Shown here in pieces: positions 1-5,360 of a DNA stretch of 5,360 nt. A program made the translations under genes and the position numbers. The stretch is taken from contig CAZBKA010000156.1 of assembly GCA_964492365.1 (NCBI GenBank), positions 1 through 5,360 on the forward strand, written 5' to 3'. The notes under the pieces are model-generated. The model saw only the letters and a program-made list of their open reading frames with translations. It was not told where the DNA came from and did no database searches. Every line of letters begins with the position of its first letter. The stretch's first letter is position 1. This DNA comes from JAGLTN01 sp035403325 (GTDB taxonomy: Bacteria; Planctomycetota; Phycisphaerae; Sedimentisphaerales; Anaerobacaceae).

Positions 1-1020
1 GCTGATTTTTTCAGCCTTTAGCCCTTTAGTCAGAAGCTTGTCTATTATCTGAATTCCAGACTCGACAACCTGGACACATTCTACAAGCTGAGCAATTGTG
101 TTTAGGTAAGGATTGCAGCAGCCTTTTTTGAGTCCGAATAGGCCCGCGACACTTTTAGCAGTATCGGTAAGTTGTTCGCTGTTATTATTGAATCTTGCCA
201 GTGCGCCGACAGCGTAAGCATCACGATGCCACTTTGTCCACTTGGCAGTTGACTGTGGGCTTACATATTCATTTGCGACAGATTGCCATTTGTCAATGCT
301 TATAGTTTTGCCATTGCAGTCATTTGATGTTATATCACCATGGTAGAATGTATAGCAATCAGGATGAGTCAGTGAAATATATTCAGTCTCTCTTTCGAAA
401 CTTGGCACATTCCCAGCTACACTTAGAACAACATTAGCGATAGTAGTAAGGTCGCCGAGAGATTCTTTCAAAGTAGCCTGTAGATTTTTGAGTTCTTTTT
501 CCGTTGGTATTTTTGTAAACCCACCTGGAGTTATTGTATTTGGATGGGTCGTTCTGCCAGCCAGCAGGTCCGACCATTGATTAGCTACTCTGTGGGCCTT
601 TACAATGGTCAAGACGGCATCTTTTGCGATGCCTACCAGTGGGACAACAGATTTTACGCCAAAGAAGTCTGGTGCTGCGAGGTAGCCTATATGCAGAACG
701 TGACTTTGCAGTTGCTCGGAATAGTGCATCAGAATTCTAAGTAAATCCGTCTGCTCGGAAACTTTGATACCCAAAGCGGCCTCTACAGCTTTTGTTGAGG
801 CCAGCGAATGAGTAATTGAGCATATGCCGCATATTCTGCTGACAATAGTCTGAATATCTTCATAGCTCCTGCCTCTTACCATTGCTTCGAAGAAACGCGG
901 AGCCTCCGGCACCTGCCATTCTATTTTTTCGACTTTGCCATTAGTAGCGTTTACAACGATATTGCCGTGACCTTCGATCCTGGTAACGTGTTTTACATTT
1001 ATATTTAGATTTTTACTCAT
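1..1020 (-). CDS. hydA: [NiFe]-hydrogenase large (catalytic, alpha) subunit, group 3b type; 3' end cut by window edge
   Basis: This is the NiFe-site subunit that makes or splits H2 in a cytosolic hydrogenase. The frame is open from the ATG at 1020 to base 1 (340 codons). Near the N-terminus is VTRIEGHG (residues 12-19), the conserved start of hydrogenase large subunits. The L1 metal-binding motif RICGICSITH follows at residues 62-71, with Cys64 and Cys67 as expected Ni ligands; both are Cys, not selenocysteine. A segment GRTTHPNTITPGGF (155-168) resembles group 3 enzymes. The family is about 420-430 residues long, so roughly 80-90 residues are missing, including the C-terminal L2 motif (DPCxxC) and any tail removed by a maturation protease. 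The start overlaps the end of hydD by 8 bases (ATGAGTAA), implying translational coupling. A weak AGGG lies upstream. Group assignment rests on the full hydBGDA order as well as this sequence. Confidence 0.95.
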   Translation of the reverse strand, partial: MSKNLNINVKHVTRIEGHGNIVVNATNGKVEKIEWQVPEAPRFFEAMVRGRSYEDIQTIVSRICGICSITHSLASTKAVEAALGIKVSEQTDLLRILMHYSEQLQSHVLHIGYLAAPDFFGVKSVVPLVGIAKDAVLTIVKAHRVANQWSDLLAGRTTHPNTITPGGFTKIPTEKELKNLQATLKESLGDLTTIANVVLSVAGNVPSFERETEYISLTHPDCYTFYHGDITSNDCNGKTISIDKWQSVANEYVSPQSTAKWTKWHRDAYAVGALARFNNNSEQLTDTAKSVAGLFGLKKGCCNPYLNTIAQLVECVQVVESGIQIIDKLLTKGLKAEKIS

Positions 1021-1762
1021 TTGTAGAACCCTGTGCGCTTCCAAAAAGGAACATTTTGCTTTTCAAATCTTCAACGGTAAGACCATATTTTTCGATGACA
1101 TCTTTTGCTGCTGTAATATTGGGGTTATCTATATAGCCTCTACAGCCAAAGCATCTGAAACTGACCGATGGACATCTTGCTCCACAGCCGGCTCTTGTTA
1201 TAGGCCCGAGGCACACCTGGTTTCTTTCCCATACACAGATGTTGCCTTTGGCTTTGCATTCTACACATACCGGGTATTCAGGTATTTCAGGTTTTTTGCC
1301 CAGCAATAGACACTTAATAACATATGCAAATTCTTTCCTGTCTATCGGGCAGCCATGAATTTTATAATCTACTTTCACAACCTCATCGATAGCTTTTGTC
1401 ATTGCTGTTTCAAGGTGAGGCATCTTAGCATCTTTTTTATAGACACATTTTTTAACCTCATCGAGATCAAAATTATTTTTAAGTTTGTTTATACCGCCTA
1501 TGGTTGCACATGCGCCCAGGGCAATGAGTATCTTGGCTCTGCCTCTGATAATCTCGATTCTTTGCTCATCTTCAGGTCTTGTGATAGAACCTTCTACAAT
1601 CGCGATATCATACTCATGGCTTTGTTCGCTCAAAGCTTCTCGCCATTCTACAACATCAGCAACGCCCAGCAGATCCAGTATTTCTTCTTCAAGATTTACG
1701 ATCTGCAGCTGACATCCTTCACAGCATGCGAAATCAAAAATAGCTACTTTTGGTTTACTCAT
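1013..1762 (-). CDS. hydD: [NiFe]-hydrogenase small (delta) subunit with three Fe-S clusters
   Basis: This is the electron-transfer small subunit (249 aa) that pairs with HydA. Proximal [4Fe-4S] ligands are visible as Cys14 and Cys17 (CCEGC), Cys85 (GACAT) and Cys138 (HGCP). The C-terminal half carries eight further cysteines: C166, C169, C176, C184, C193, C197, C204 and C207, including PVCVECKAKGNIC and RAGCGARCPS. This spacing is typical of group 3 small subunits and should hold two more [4Fe-4S] clusters. There is no Tat signal peptide, so the enzyme is cytoplasmic, unlike uptake hydrogenases of group 1. The ATG follows the hydG stop directly (TAAATG, no gap). GGAGG at 1775-1771, inside the last hydG codons, is 8 bases from the ATG. 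The length is close to that expected. It could also be annotated as a generic 'NADH:ubiquinone oxidoreductase 20 kDa-like' protein; the position before hydA makes the hydrogenase role clear. Confidence 0.95.
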   Translation of the reverse strand: MSKPKVAIFDFACCEGCQLQIVNLEEEILDLLGVADVVEWREALSEQSHEYDIAIVEGSITRPEDEQRIEIIRGRAKILIALGACATIGGINKLKNNFDLDEVKKCVYKKDAKMPHLETAMTKAIDEVVKVDYKIHGCPIDRKEFAYVIKCLLLGKKPEIPEYPVCVECKAKGNICVWERNQVCLGPITRAGCGARCPSVSFRCFGCRGYIDNPNITAAKDVIEKYGLTVEDLKSKMFLFGSAQGSTNE

Positions 1763-2602
1763 TTATATTGCCTCCGGGACTGACCCCAAATCAGAATAAC
1801 GGAATACTGGACCATCGACGCAGACGTACTTATCATTTATCTGGCAATGTCCGCATTTACCTACGCCGCATTTCATTCTTCTTTCCAGGTTAAGGAATAT
1901 ATTTTCGTGCGGCACGTTATCTTCTTCTAATGCCATCAGCACAAACTTGTACATGATAGGCGGGCCGCAAACAAATATCAGCGATGAAGAAAGTTCACTC
2001 TCGATCTTTGGTATCAATGTGGTAACAACGCCAACATTGCCGTTCCAGCAGTCGTCGGCCTGGTCCATAGTTTCAAGGAAGTGTATGTCATCACGCTTTG
2101 ACCATCCTTCAAGTTCAGAGTGGAAGAACCTCTGGCTGTGACATTTTGTTCCCTGCAAGATGGTGACTTCACCGTAGTCATCGCGATTATCCAGGACATA
2201 GTTTATGAATGACCGCTGTGGTACCAGTCCGATACCGCCGCAAATGAATATCAGGTTTCTGCCCTTTGCTTCTTCTATAGGATAAGAACCCTGTCCACAT
2301 GGACCTCTGACACCTAACTTGTCACCGGACTTTAAAGTATGTATCTTGTTTGTCAGACTGCCTATTTTTCTGATAACAAGCTCGAATCCGCCTTTTCTTG
2401 TTGGCGAAGATGAGATTGAAATAGGGGCTTCACCTATGCCTGCAATTGAAACCTCTACGAATTGACCGGGAGTATATTTCAGAGGAGTGTTATCCATTGA
2501 CAGGTCAAGATACAGCTCTGTTCCATTCATTAATTTTATTTTATTTATCGTAGCCATCTCTGGCAGATAAATATCTTTTTTGGTGCCGCAACATTCACAC
2601 AT
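1763..2602 (-). CDS. hydG: Hydrogenase/sulfhydrogenase gamma subunit: FAD, NAD(P) and [2Fe-2S] diaphorase
   Basis: This 279-aa flavoprotein is predicted to exchange electrons between the Fe-S chain and NAD(P). It is not the radical-SAM [FeFe] maturase that shares the name HydG. Domain order is: FAD-binding ferredoxin reductase barrel with PGQF (45-48) and the flavin loop APISISSSP (59-67); an RGPCGQG turn (99-105); the NAD(P) fold with GGIGLVP (122-128) and VCGPPIMYK (211-219); and a C-terminal [2Fe-2S] site, ERRMKCGVGKCGHC plus a later Cys (C245, C250, C253, C261), followed by DGPVF. The ERRMKCG...DGPVF tail matches the archaeal sulfhydrogenase gamma subunit as I recall it, and resembles the dihydroorotate dehydrogenase electron-transfer subunit (PyrK). 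The operon context rules PyrK out. Start: AAGGAG at 2616-2611 lies 8 bases from the ATG at 2602, supporting the cysteine-rich N-terminus MCECC. NAD versus NADP preference cannot be read with confidence. Confidence 0.93.
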   Translation of the reverse strand: MCECCGTKKDIYLPEMATINKIKLMNGTELYLDLSMDNTPLKYTPGQFVEVSIAGIGEAPISISSSPTRKGGFELVIRKIGSLTNKIHTLKSGDKLGVRGPCGQGSYPIEEAKGRNLIFICGGIGLVPQRSFINYVLDNRDDYGEVTILQGTKCHSQRFFHSELEGWSKRDDIHFLETMDQADDCWNGNVGVVTTLIPKIESELSSSLIFVCGPPIMYKFVLMALEEDNVPHENIFLNLERRMKCGVGKCGHCQINDKYVCVDGPVFRYSDLGSVPEAI

Positions 2603-2610
2603 TAACCAGG

Positions 2611-2616
2611 CTCCTT
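2611..2616 (-). promoter_or_regulatory. Ribosome binding site deciding the hydG start
   Basis: AAGGAG on the minus strand, 8 bases before the ATG at 2602. It supports translation from this codon rather than from the later in-frame Met16, and so keeps the unusual N-terminal MCECC in the protein. The 47-base gap between hydB and hydG contains no other clear element. Confidence 0.75.
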
Positions 2617-2649
2617 GTCTGTTATAAAAACCATAAAACAGTTAAGCTA

Positions 2650-3687
2650 TTAACCTATACCAAGGTCGTCAACAAGTCTGTTATATATATCAACAGGATT
2701 TGCTATGCCGGGCAGGCAGTTGTTTATACATCTGCCGCAACCAACACAAGCGATCTGACCGCCAATCTTACCGGGAATATATTTTCCTTTTCTGTATAGC
2801 CGGTGTCTGAATCTGTCTGCCTGTTTGTTTCGAAATTCATGTTCACCTGCAACTTTTGTAAAACCAGAAAGGAGACATCCATCCCAGCTCCTTTTCCGCT
2901 CACCTTTTTTCATATCCCAGGTTACCTCGTCAAAAACATTGAAGCAATAGCATGTTGGGCAGACCTGATTGCAGCTGCCGCAGGCAAAACAAGTTTTTGC
3001 TTTTTCTTCCCAAACTGGATGATTATATGCTTTTTCTAAAAGCCTCGGCAGGTAAGAAGGTTTGCATTTAAGTTCATGTTTGTTGAGGCCTTTGTTGTTT
3101 TTGTCCCAGATTTTTCTGCGGGCATCAAGATCGTCTTTTGTTGCGTCAACAAGGTCTTTAGCTTTGCTGAGCAGGCTCATTGCTTTATCGGTAACTGCTT
3201 CCATTATATAACTGTCACCGATGTCAGTTACAAGAATGTCAAAGCCTTCGTCCACTGTTGCAGTGCCCATCGATGAAGCAAAAATGTTTTTCGAAGGAGT
3301 TATCACATCAACAGCGATGATAGTGGCATTTTTGCGTCTTGTCATGTAATGGCAGTCATAGTTATCCTGACTGAAAAGCTCATCCATTTGATTGATTGCG
3401 ATCATATCGTATGGATGAACGCCGATGAGGACAAATGGTTCATTATCAATTTCAGACTTGAAAGCTCCACCAACTTCGAAATTCAGCAATGTTTCCAAAG
3501 GTGGTTGAAAGTATTTTTTTGGCGCCCCAAGGCTTATATCGTAGTCGAGCCTTAAATCTTCAGCAGATTCAAGCGGGGCGAAATCAAATACTTCATCTTT
3601 TGCCTGAATGCCGTAAACTTTCTCAGTTGAAATAAGCTTGGTAACAAAACTACGAAATGCATCTTTCCTCAATTTTTTTGTGCTCAT
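2650..3687 (-). CDS. hydB: Hydrogenase/sulfhydrogenase beta subunit, 4Fe-4S dicluster electron-transfer protein
   Basis: This is the Fe-S subunit that links the hydrogenase dimer to the flavin subunit HydG; related proteins include the AsrA subunit of anaerobic sulfite reductase. I place the start at 3687 (345 aa), because MSTKKLRKDAFRSFVTKL resembles the family's N-terminus. An in-frame ATG at 3843 would add 52 residues with no family likeness. GGGA about 7 bases upstream of 3687 is a weak ribosome site. The C-terminal half has two ferredoxin-type [4Fe-4S] motifs: CFACGSCNQVCP (C233, C236, C239, C243), followed by CYC (C246, C248), and CVGCGRCINNCLP (C314, C317, C320, C324). SWDGC (267-271) and FRNKQADRFRHR (285-296) are also conserved-looking. 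The N-terminal half has HPYD at 91-94 and NIFAS at 134-138, where the archaeal homologue I remember has cysteines. It is the first gene of the hydBGDA operon; the stop lies 47 bases before hydG. Confidence 0.92.
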   Translation of the reverse strand: MSTKKLRKDAFRSFVTKLISTEKVYGIQAKDEVFDFAPLESAEDLRLDYDISLGAPKKYFQPPLETLLNFEVGGAFKSEIDNEPFVLIGVHPYDMIAINQMDELFSQDNYDCHYMTRRKNATIIAVDVITPSKNIFASSMGTATVDEGFDILVTDIGDSYIMEAVTDKAMSLLSKAKDLVDATKDDLDARRKIWDKNNKGLNKHELKCKPSYLPRLLEKAYNHPVWEEKAKTCFACGSCNQVCPTCYCFNVFDEVTWDMKKGERKRSWDGCLLSGFTKVAGEHEFRNKQADRFRHRLYRKGKYIPGKIGGQIACVGCGRCINNCLPGIANPVDIYNRLVDDLGIG

Positions 3688-3745
3688 TTTGTAATCCCGG
3701 CTAAAATTCTTACGAATATTGACACTTTTTATGACATTTGGCAAA

Positions 3746-3760
3746 ATTGACGCTGTCAAT
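3746..3760. promoter_or_regulatory. Perfect 15-base palindrome, candidate operator in the hydB leader
   Basis: ATTGAC-GCT-GTCAAT is a perfect inverted repeat with 6-base arms and a 3-base spacer. A further half-site, ATTGACAC, lies at 3718-3725 and a degenerate ATGACA at 3731-3736. The cluster sits inside the leader, about 60-75 bases before the hydB start and about 110 bases downstream of the predicted transcription start. A bound regulator there would act as a roadblock, or the arms could form a small RNA hairpin. I cannot assign it to a known regulator family. Confidence 0.35.
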
Positions 3761-3877
3761 CTTACAATACAAACTTCAAAAAGTACGACAAAGCCCAATC
3801 GCAAATCTACAGCACGGTCTCCCTGTTGCGTAAAAACCATCATTAGTTTTCGTGCCTGAGTTCACAAACAAAGCGGA

Positions 3878-3906
3878 ATTATACAGGGGGTATTCATTTT
3901 AAGCAA
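3878..3906 (-). promoter_or_regulatory. Sigma70-type promoter of the hydBGDA operon
   Basis: On the minus strand, TTGCTT (3906-3901) is followed after exactly 17 bases by TATAAT (3883-3878). The -10 box is a perfect consensus match and the -35 box matches 4 of 6. A transcript would begin near 3871, giving a 5' leader of about 184 bases before the hydB ATG at 3687. This fits an operon with its own start rather than one transcribed only from msr. Confidence 0.7.
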
Positions 3907-4088
3907 GAGATTTTTAGGCTTTTTTGAGATTTTATCTACTCTGGCTAGGTGACACAATTGCATCATGTGACATTGGCTTGTTATATTCAAAATCCTGCTA
4001 TGAATTAGCATTTTTTTGATCTTTAGCTTCAGGCACCTGCAGCGGTTAAATATTGTCGTGATGTTGTTGGCAAAAGGTGGAGTTGATG

Positions 4089-5111
4089 CTAAAAGATTTT
4101 TTTATAGGCGTGACAATATTGGGTTTTGCCGGTTTTTTGGTAGTAGTTCTGGTGATAAATTTCCGCAGGGTAGAATTTTTTGGCGGGTTCGATTACGGTT
4201 TTTACGGCATAGTTTTTTTCTTTTAAAATGTTTATTAATTTTATGATAGTGTATTTTTGATCATCATTGAGGTAATAGACAGCAGAGCGGTACTGGGTTC
4301 CGACATCAGGGCCTTGGCGGTTCAGCTGGGTGAAGTCGTGGATTTCAAAAAACAGCTTGGCGAGATCTTCATAACTGGTTTTTTGGGGGTCAAATGTTAC
4401 TTGTATCGCTTCGGCATGGCCGGTATTGCCGGTGCAGACCTGCTCATAGGTTGGATTTTCAGTGTTTCCGCCGGTATAGCCTGCTATGGCAGATATTACA
4501 CCGGTGGCGTTTTCGAAATAGTATTGTGTGCCCCAGAAACAGCCTCCGGCGAAAATTGCGATTTCGGTTTTGTTTTTTTCGGTTGCTGCTGGGATGAAGT
4601 TCATTGATATCGAATTTACGCAATAGCGGGTGTTTTTTGGGGTTAGCTGTTCGCCTTTGAATATGTGGCCGAGGTGGGCGCCACATTTGGCGCAGGTTAT
4701 TTCAACTCTGCGGCCGTCGGGGTCGAGTTGTGAAGTTACTGCTGCGGGGATCTGGTCGTCGAAACTTGGCCAGCCACAGCCGGAATCGAATTTTGAAGAT
4801 GATTCGAATAATTCTGAGCCACATCTTTTGCAGGTGTAGGTGCCTGCATCCATGAATTTATCGTATTTGCCGGTAAAGGGAGGCTCCGTGTTTTTTTTGA
4901 CTATTACGTTTTCTTCTTCTGTGGTTAGTTTTTTATACATGTTATACTCCTCATTATCTACGTTATCCTCATTATTTACGGTTTCCCGATTATTCTCTTT
5001 AGTTTGGGTTGGGCGGTGCTTGGGGGTATTTATGGTTGAAATGTGAAAAATTGCGATTGCCGCTAGTAGAAACAGTATGCATATAAAGGTTATGTATTTT
5101 GTATTTTTCAT
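4089..5111 (-). CDS. msrBA: Fused peptide-methionine (R)-/(S)-S-oxide reductase MsrB-MsrA, N-terminally anchored or exported
   Basis: This 340-aa two-domain repair enzyme reduces methionine sulfoxide in proteins: MsrB handles the R epimer and MsrA the S epimer. Residues 5-25 form a hydrophobic segment after MKNTK, a signal anchor or signal peptide with a possible AIA cleavage site at 18-20. A polar, acidic, Asn-rich linker follows (about 28-58). MsrB (about 59-173) has EPPFTG, zinc ligands C94, C97, C140 and C143, GCGWPSF (111-117), and the catalytic Cys164 in RYCVNSIS. MsrA (about 183-340) has GGCFWG (catalytic Cys191), GHAEA (231-235), DVGTQYRSAVYY (269-280), and Cys333 as a possible resolving Cys. 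B-before-A fusions are a known variant; many other fusions are A-before-B. GAGGA lies 4 bases before this ATG. A second strong start inside the gene at 4940 would give a 283-aa protein without the export segment. The following gene is the hydrogenase operon 401 bases on; a functional link is only inferred. Confidence 0.95.
   Translation of the reverse strand: MKNTKYITFICILFLLAAIAIFHISTINTPKHRPTQTKENNRETVNNEDNVDNEEYNMYKKLTTEEENVIVKKNTEPPFTGKYDKFMDAGTYTCKRCGSELFESSSKFDSGCGWPSFDDQIPAAVTSQLDPDGRRVEITCAKCGAHLGHIFKGEQLTPKNTRYCVNSISMNFIPAATEKNKTEIAIFAGGCFWGTQYYFENATGVISAIAGYTGGNTENPTYEQVCTGNTGHAEAIQVTFDPQKTSYEDLAKLFFEIHDFTQLNRQGPDVGTQYRSAVYYLNDDQKYTIIKLINILKEKNYAVKTVIEPAKKFYPAEIYHQNYYQKTGKTQYCHAYKKIF
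4941..4979 (-). repeat. Imperfect tandem duplication in the msrBA linker
   Basis: Two adjacent copies, 4979-4962 (18 bases) and 4961-4941 (21 bases), read on the minus strand as GTAAATAATGAGGATAAC and GTAGATAATGAGGAGTATAAC. They encode VNNEDN and VDNEEYN in the acidic linker (residues 45-57). The second copy has gained three bases that create GAGGAG at the right distance from the internal ATG. Confidence 0.6.
4947..4952 (-). promoter_or_regulatory. Internal ribosome binding site for a second msrBA start at 4940
   Basis: GAGGAG on the minus strand is followed after 6 bases by ATG at 4940-4938 (Met58 of the long form), in frame. This is a better Shine-Dalgarno than the one before the first ATG. 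The product would be 283 residues, beginning MYKKLTTEEE, and would contain complete MsrB and MsrA domains but no hydrophobic leader. It could give a cytosolic isoform or be the main start. The alternative is chance, since the linker codons Glu-Glu naturally spell GAGGAG. Confidence 0.5.
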
Positions 5112-5138
5112 TCTGTCCTCGCCTAGTTAAGACTGTTT

Positions 5139-5166
5139 ATTTTACAGAATTATGTTTTTTTGTCGA
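5139..5166 (-). promoter_or_regulatory. Sigma70-type promoter of msrBA
   Basis: On the minus strand, TCGACA (5166-5161, 5 of 6 matches to consensus) is followed after 16 bases by TAAAAT (5144-5139, 5 of 6). Transcription would start near 5132, about 20 bases before the ATG at 5111, a normal short leader that includes the GAGGA ribosome site (5120-5116). Confidence 0.6.
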
Positions 5167-5282
5167 GTGTTTTGTTTATTAAAAGCTTTGGTATGTGTTT
5201 GGGGATGTTTATTTTGTGGAATTTGGCGAAAATTCGGTGACGCAAATTGACAGGTGGGGGTTTTTTAGGGATTTTAAAATTT

Positions 5283-5314
5283 GGGGGATGGGGGGTGGAA
5301 TGGGGTTAATTGGG
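5283..5314 (+). other. Potential G-quadruplex tract
   Basis: On the plus strand four G-tracts occur with short loops: 5 G (5283-5287), 6 G (5290-5295), 4 G (5302-5305) and 3 G (5312-5314), with loops of 2, 6 and 6 bases. This satisfies the usual G3+N1-7 rule. Further tracts lie at 5256-5260, 5268-5270, 5324-5327, 5333-5335 and 5343-5347. It lies about 120-150 bases upstream of the msrBA promoter, so it is not in that transcript. Confidence 0.5.
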
Positions 5315-5360
5315 CTGATAATTGGGGTATGAGGGATTTTTAGGGGGTTAAAATCGGCTC

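Larger units (their letters stand above)
3688..4088. other. Intergenic region between msr and the hydrogenase operon
   Basis: These 401 bases hold no convincing gene. They contain the hydB promoter at 3906-3878, a leader of about 184 bases running to the hydB start, a perfect palindrome at 3746-3760, a pair of GTGACA direct repeats (plus strand, 3949-3954 and 3967-3972), and a small plus-oriented hairpin (TGCTA/TAGCA, 3996-4010) followed by seven T (4011-4017). That hairpin points away from both genes, and its five-base-pair stem is too weak to call as a terminator. No convincing terminator follows the msr stop on the minus strand, so some read-through from msr into the operon is possible. 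I saw no tRNA or riboswitch that I recognise. Confidence 0.6.
5112..5360. other. Non-coding G/T-rich region upstream of msrBA
   Basis: No convincing gene is seen here. The part nearest msrBA holds its promoter (5166-5139). The far part (5256-5347) is a run of G-tracts on the plus strand separated by A/T-rich spacers. One minus-strand frame is open from the right edge to a TAA at 5211-5209, but it is low-complexity, Pro/Ile-rich, and looks like a by-product of the C-runs. Confidence 0.55.

Noticed and set aside
544..744. 66-codon open frame on the plus strand
   Set aside because: Antisense shadow inside hydA, which has the conserved hydrogenase L1 motif and a full open frame.
1355..1783. 142-codon open frame on the plus strand
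   Set aside because: It lies antisense to hydD, whose cysteine motifs are unmistakable; the frame is a shadow with no domain signature.
3732..3757. TTGACA on the minus strand in the hydB leader as a second promoter
   Set aside because: No good -10 box lies 16-18 bases downstream (best is TGTCAT or GTCATA). The TTGACA is better explained as an arm of the palindrome.
3688..3843. In-frame 52-codon extension of hydB starting at an ATG at 3843
   Set aside because: The added residues do not resemble the family N-terminus, no good ribosome site precedes the ATG, and the true family-like start is MSTKKLRK at 3687. It may simply be an open stretch of the leader.
3996..4017. Hairpin TGCTA/TAGCA followed by seven T on the plus strand
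   Set aside because: It has terminator shape, but the stem is only five base pairs and mostly A/T, and no plus-strand gene precedes it.
4026..4043. Imperfect hairpin GCTTCAG/CTGCAGC downstream of msrBA
   Set aside because: On the msrBA strand it is followed by A-rich, not T-rich, sequence, so it does not look like an intrinsic terminator.
4257..4607. 116-codon open frame on the plus strand
   Set aside because: Antisense to the MsrA domain of msrBA; no recognisable protein features.
5209..5358. 49-codon minus-strand frame open to the right edge, Pro/Ile-rich
   Set aside because: It has no start in the window and low complexity driven by C-runs, and reads more like intergenic sequence. It could in principle be the tail of a gene that enters from the right.

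Overview
The window holds a [NiFe]-hydrogenase operon and, upstream of it, a gene for an envelope-targeted methionine sulfoxide reductase. All real genes lie on the minus strand, so the biological order runs from high to low coordinates. Base composition is moderately AT-rich. Shine-Dalgarno sites and sigma70-type promoter boxes are readable, so the source is bacterial. The protein set fits an anaerobic or facultative fermentative bacterium. I cannot name the phylum from sequence alone; a planctomycete-like or other environmental anaerobe is only a guess.

Region 5360-5112 is a non-coding, strongly G/T-rich (plus strand) upstream region. It has a potential G-quadruplex tract and a good sigma70-type promoter reading into the next gene. 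Region 5111-4089 encodes a fused MsrB-MsrA protein with an N-terminal hydrophobic segment and an acidic linker. A second, very well-placed Shine-Dalgarno plus ATG lies in that linker and would yield a 283-residue protein lacking the export segment. Region 4088-3688 is a 401-base intergenic region with a near-consensus promoter (TTGCTT, 17 bases, TATAAT), a roughly 180-base leader and a perfect 6+3+6 palindrome.

Region 3687-1 is an operon in the order hydB-hydG-hydD-hydA, the arrangement of the group 3b cytosolic bidirectional NAD(P)-linked hydrogenase (sulfhydrogenase type). HydB is the Fe-S subunit, HydG the FAD/NAD(P)/[2Fe-2S] subunit, HydD the small hydrogenase subunit with three Fe-S clusters, and HydA the NiFe catalytic subunit. 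HydA runs off the left edge after 340 codons, so its C-terminal Ni-binding motif is not visible. The last three genes are tightly packed: hydG and hydD abut with no gap, and hydD and hydA overlap by 8 bases. Electrons would pass from the NiFe site in HydA through the HydD clusters and HydB to FAD and NAD(P) in HydG, or in reverse to dispose of reductant as H2.

I see no wholly new system. The points most worth a second look are the apparent dual start of the msr gene, the loss from HydB of a set of cysteines present in the archaeal homologue I remember, the Cys-rich N-terminus of HydG, and the repeated TGAC/GTCA-type motifs upstream of the operon.
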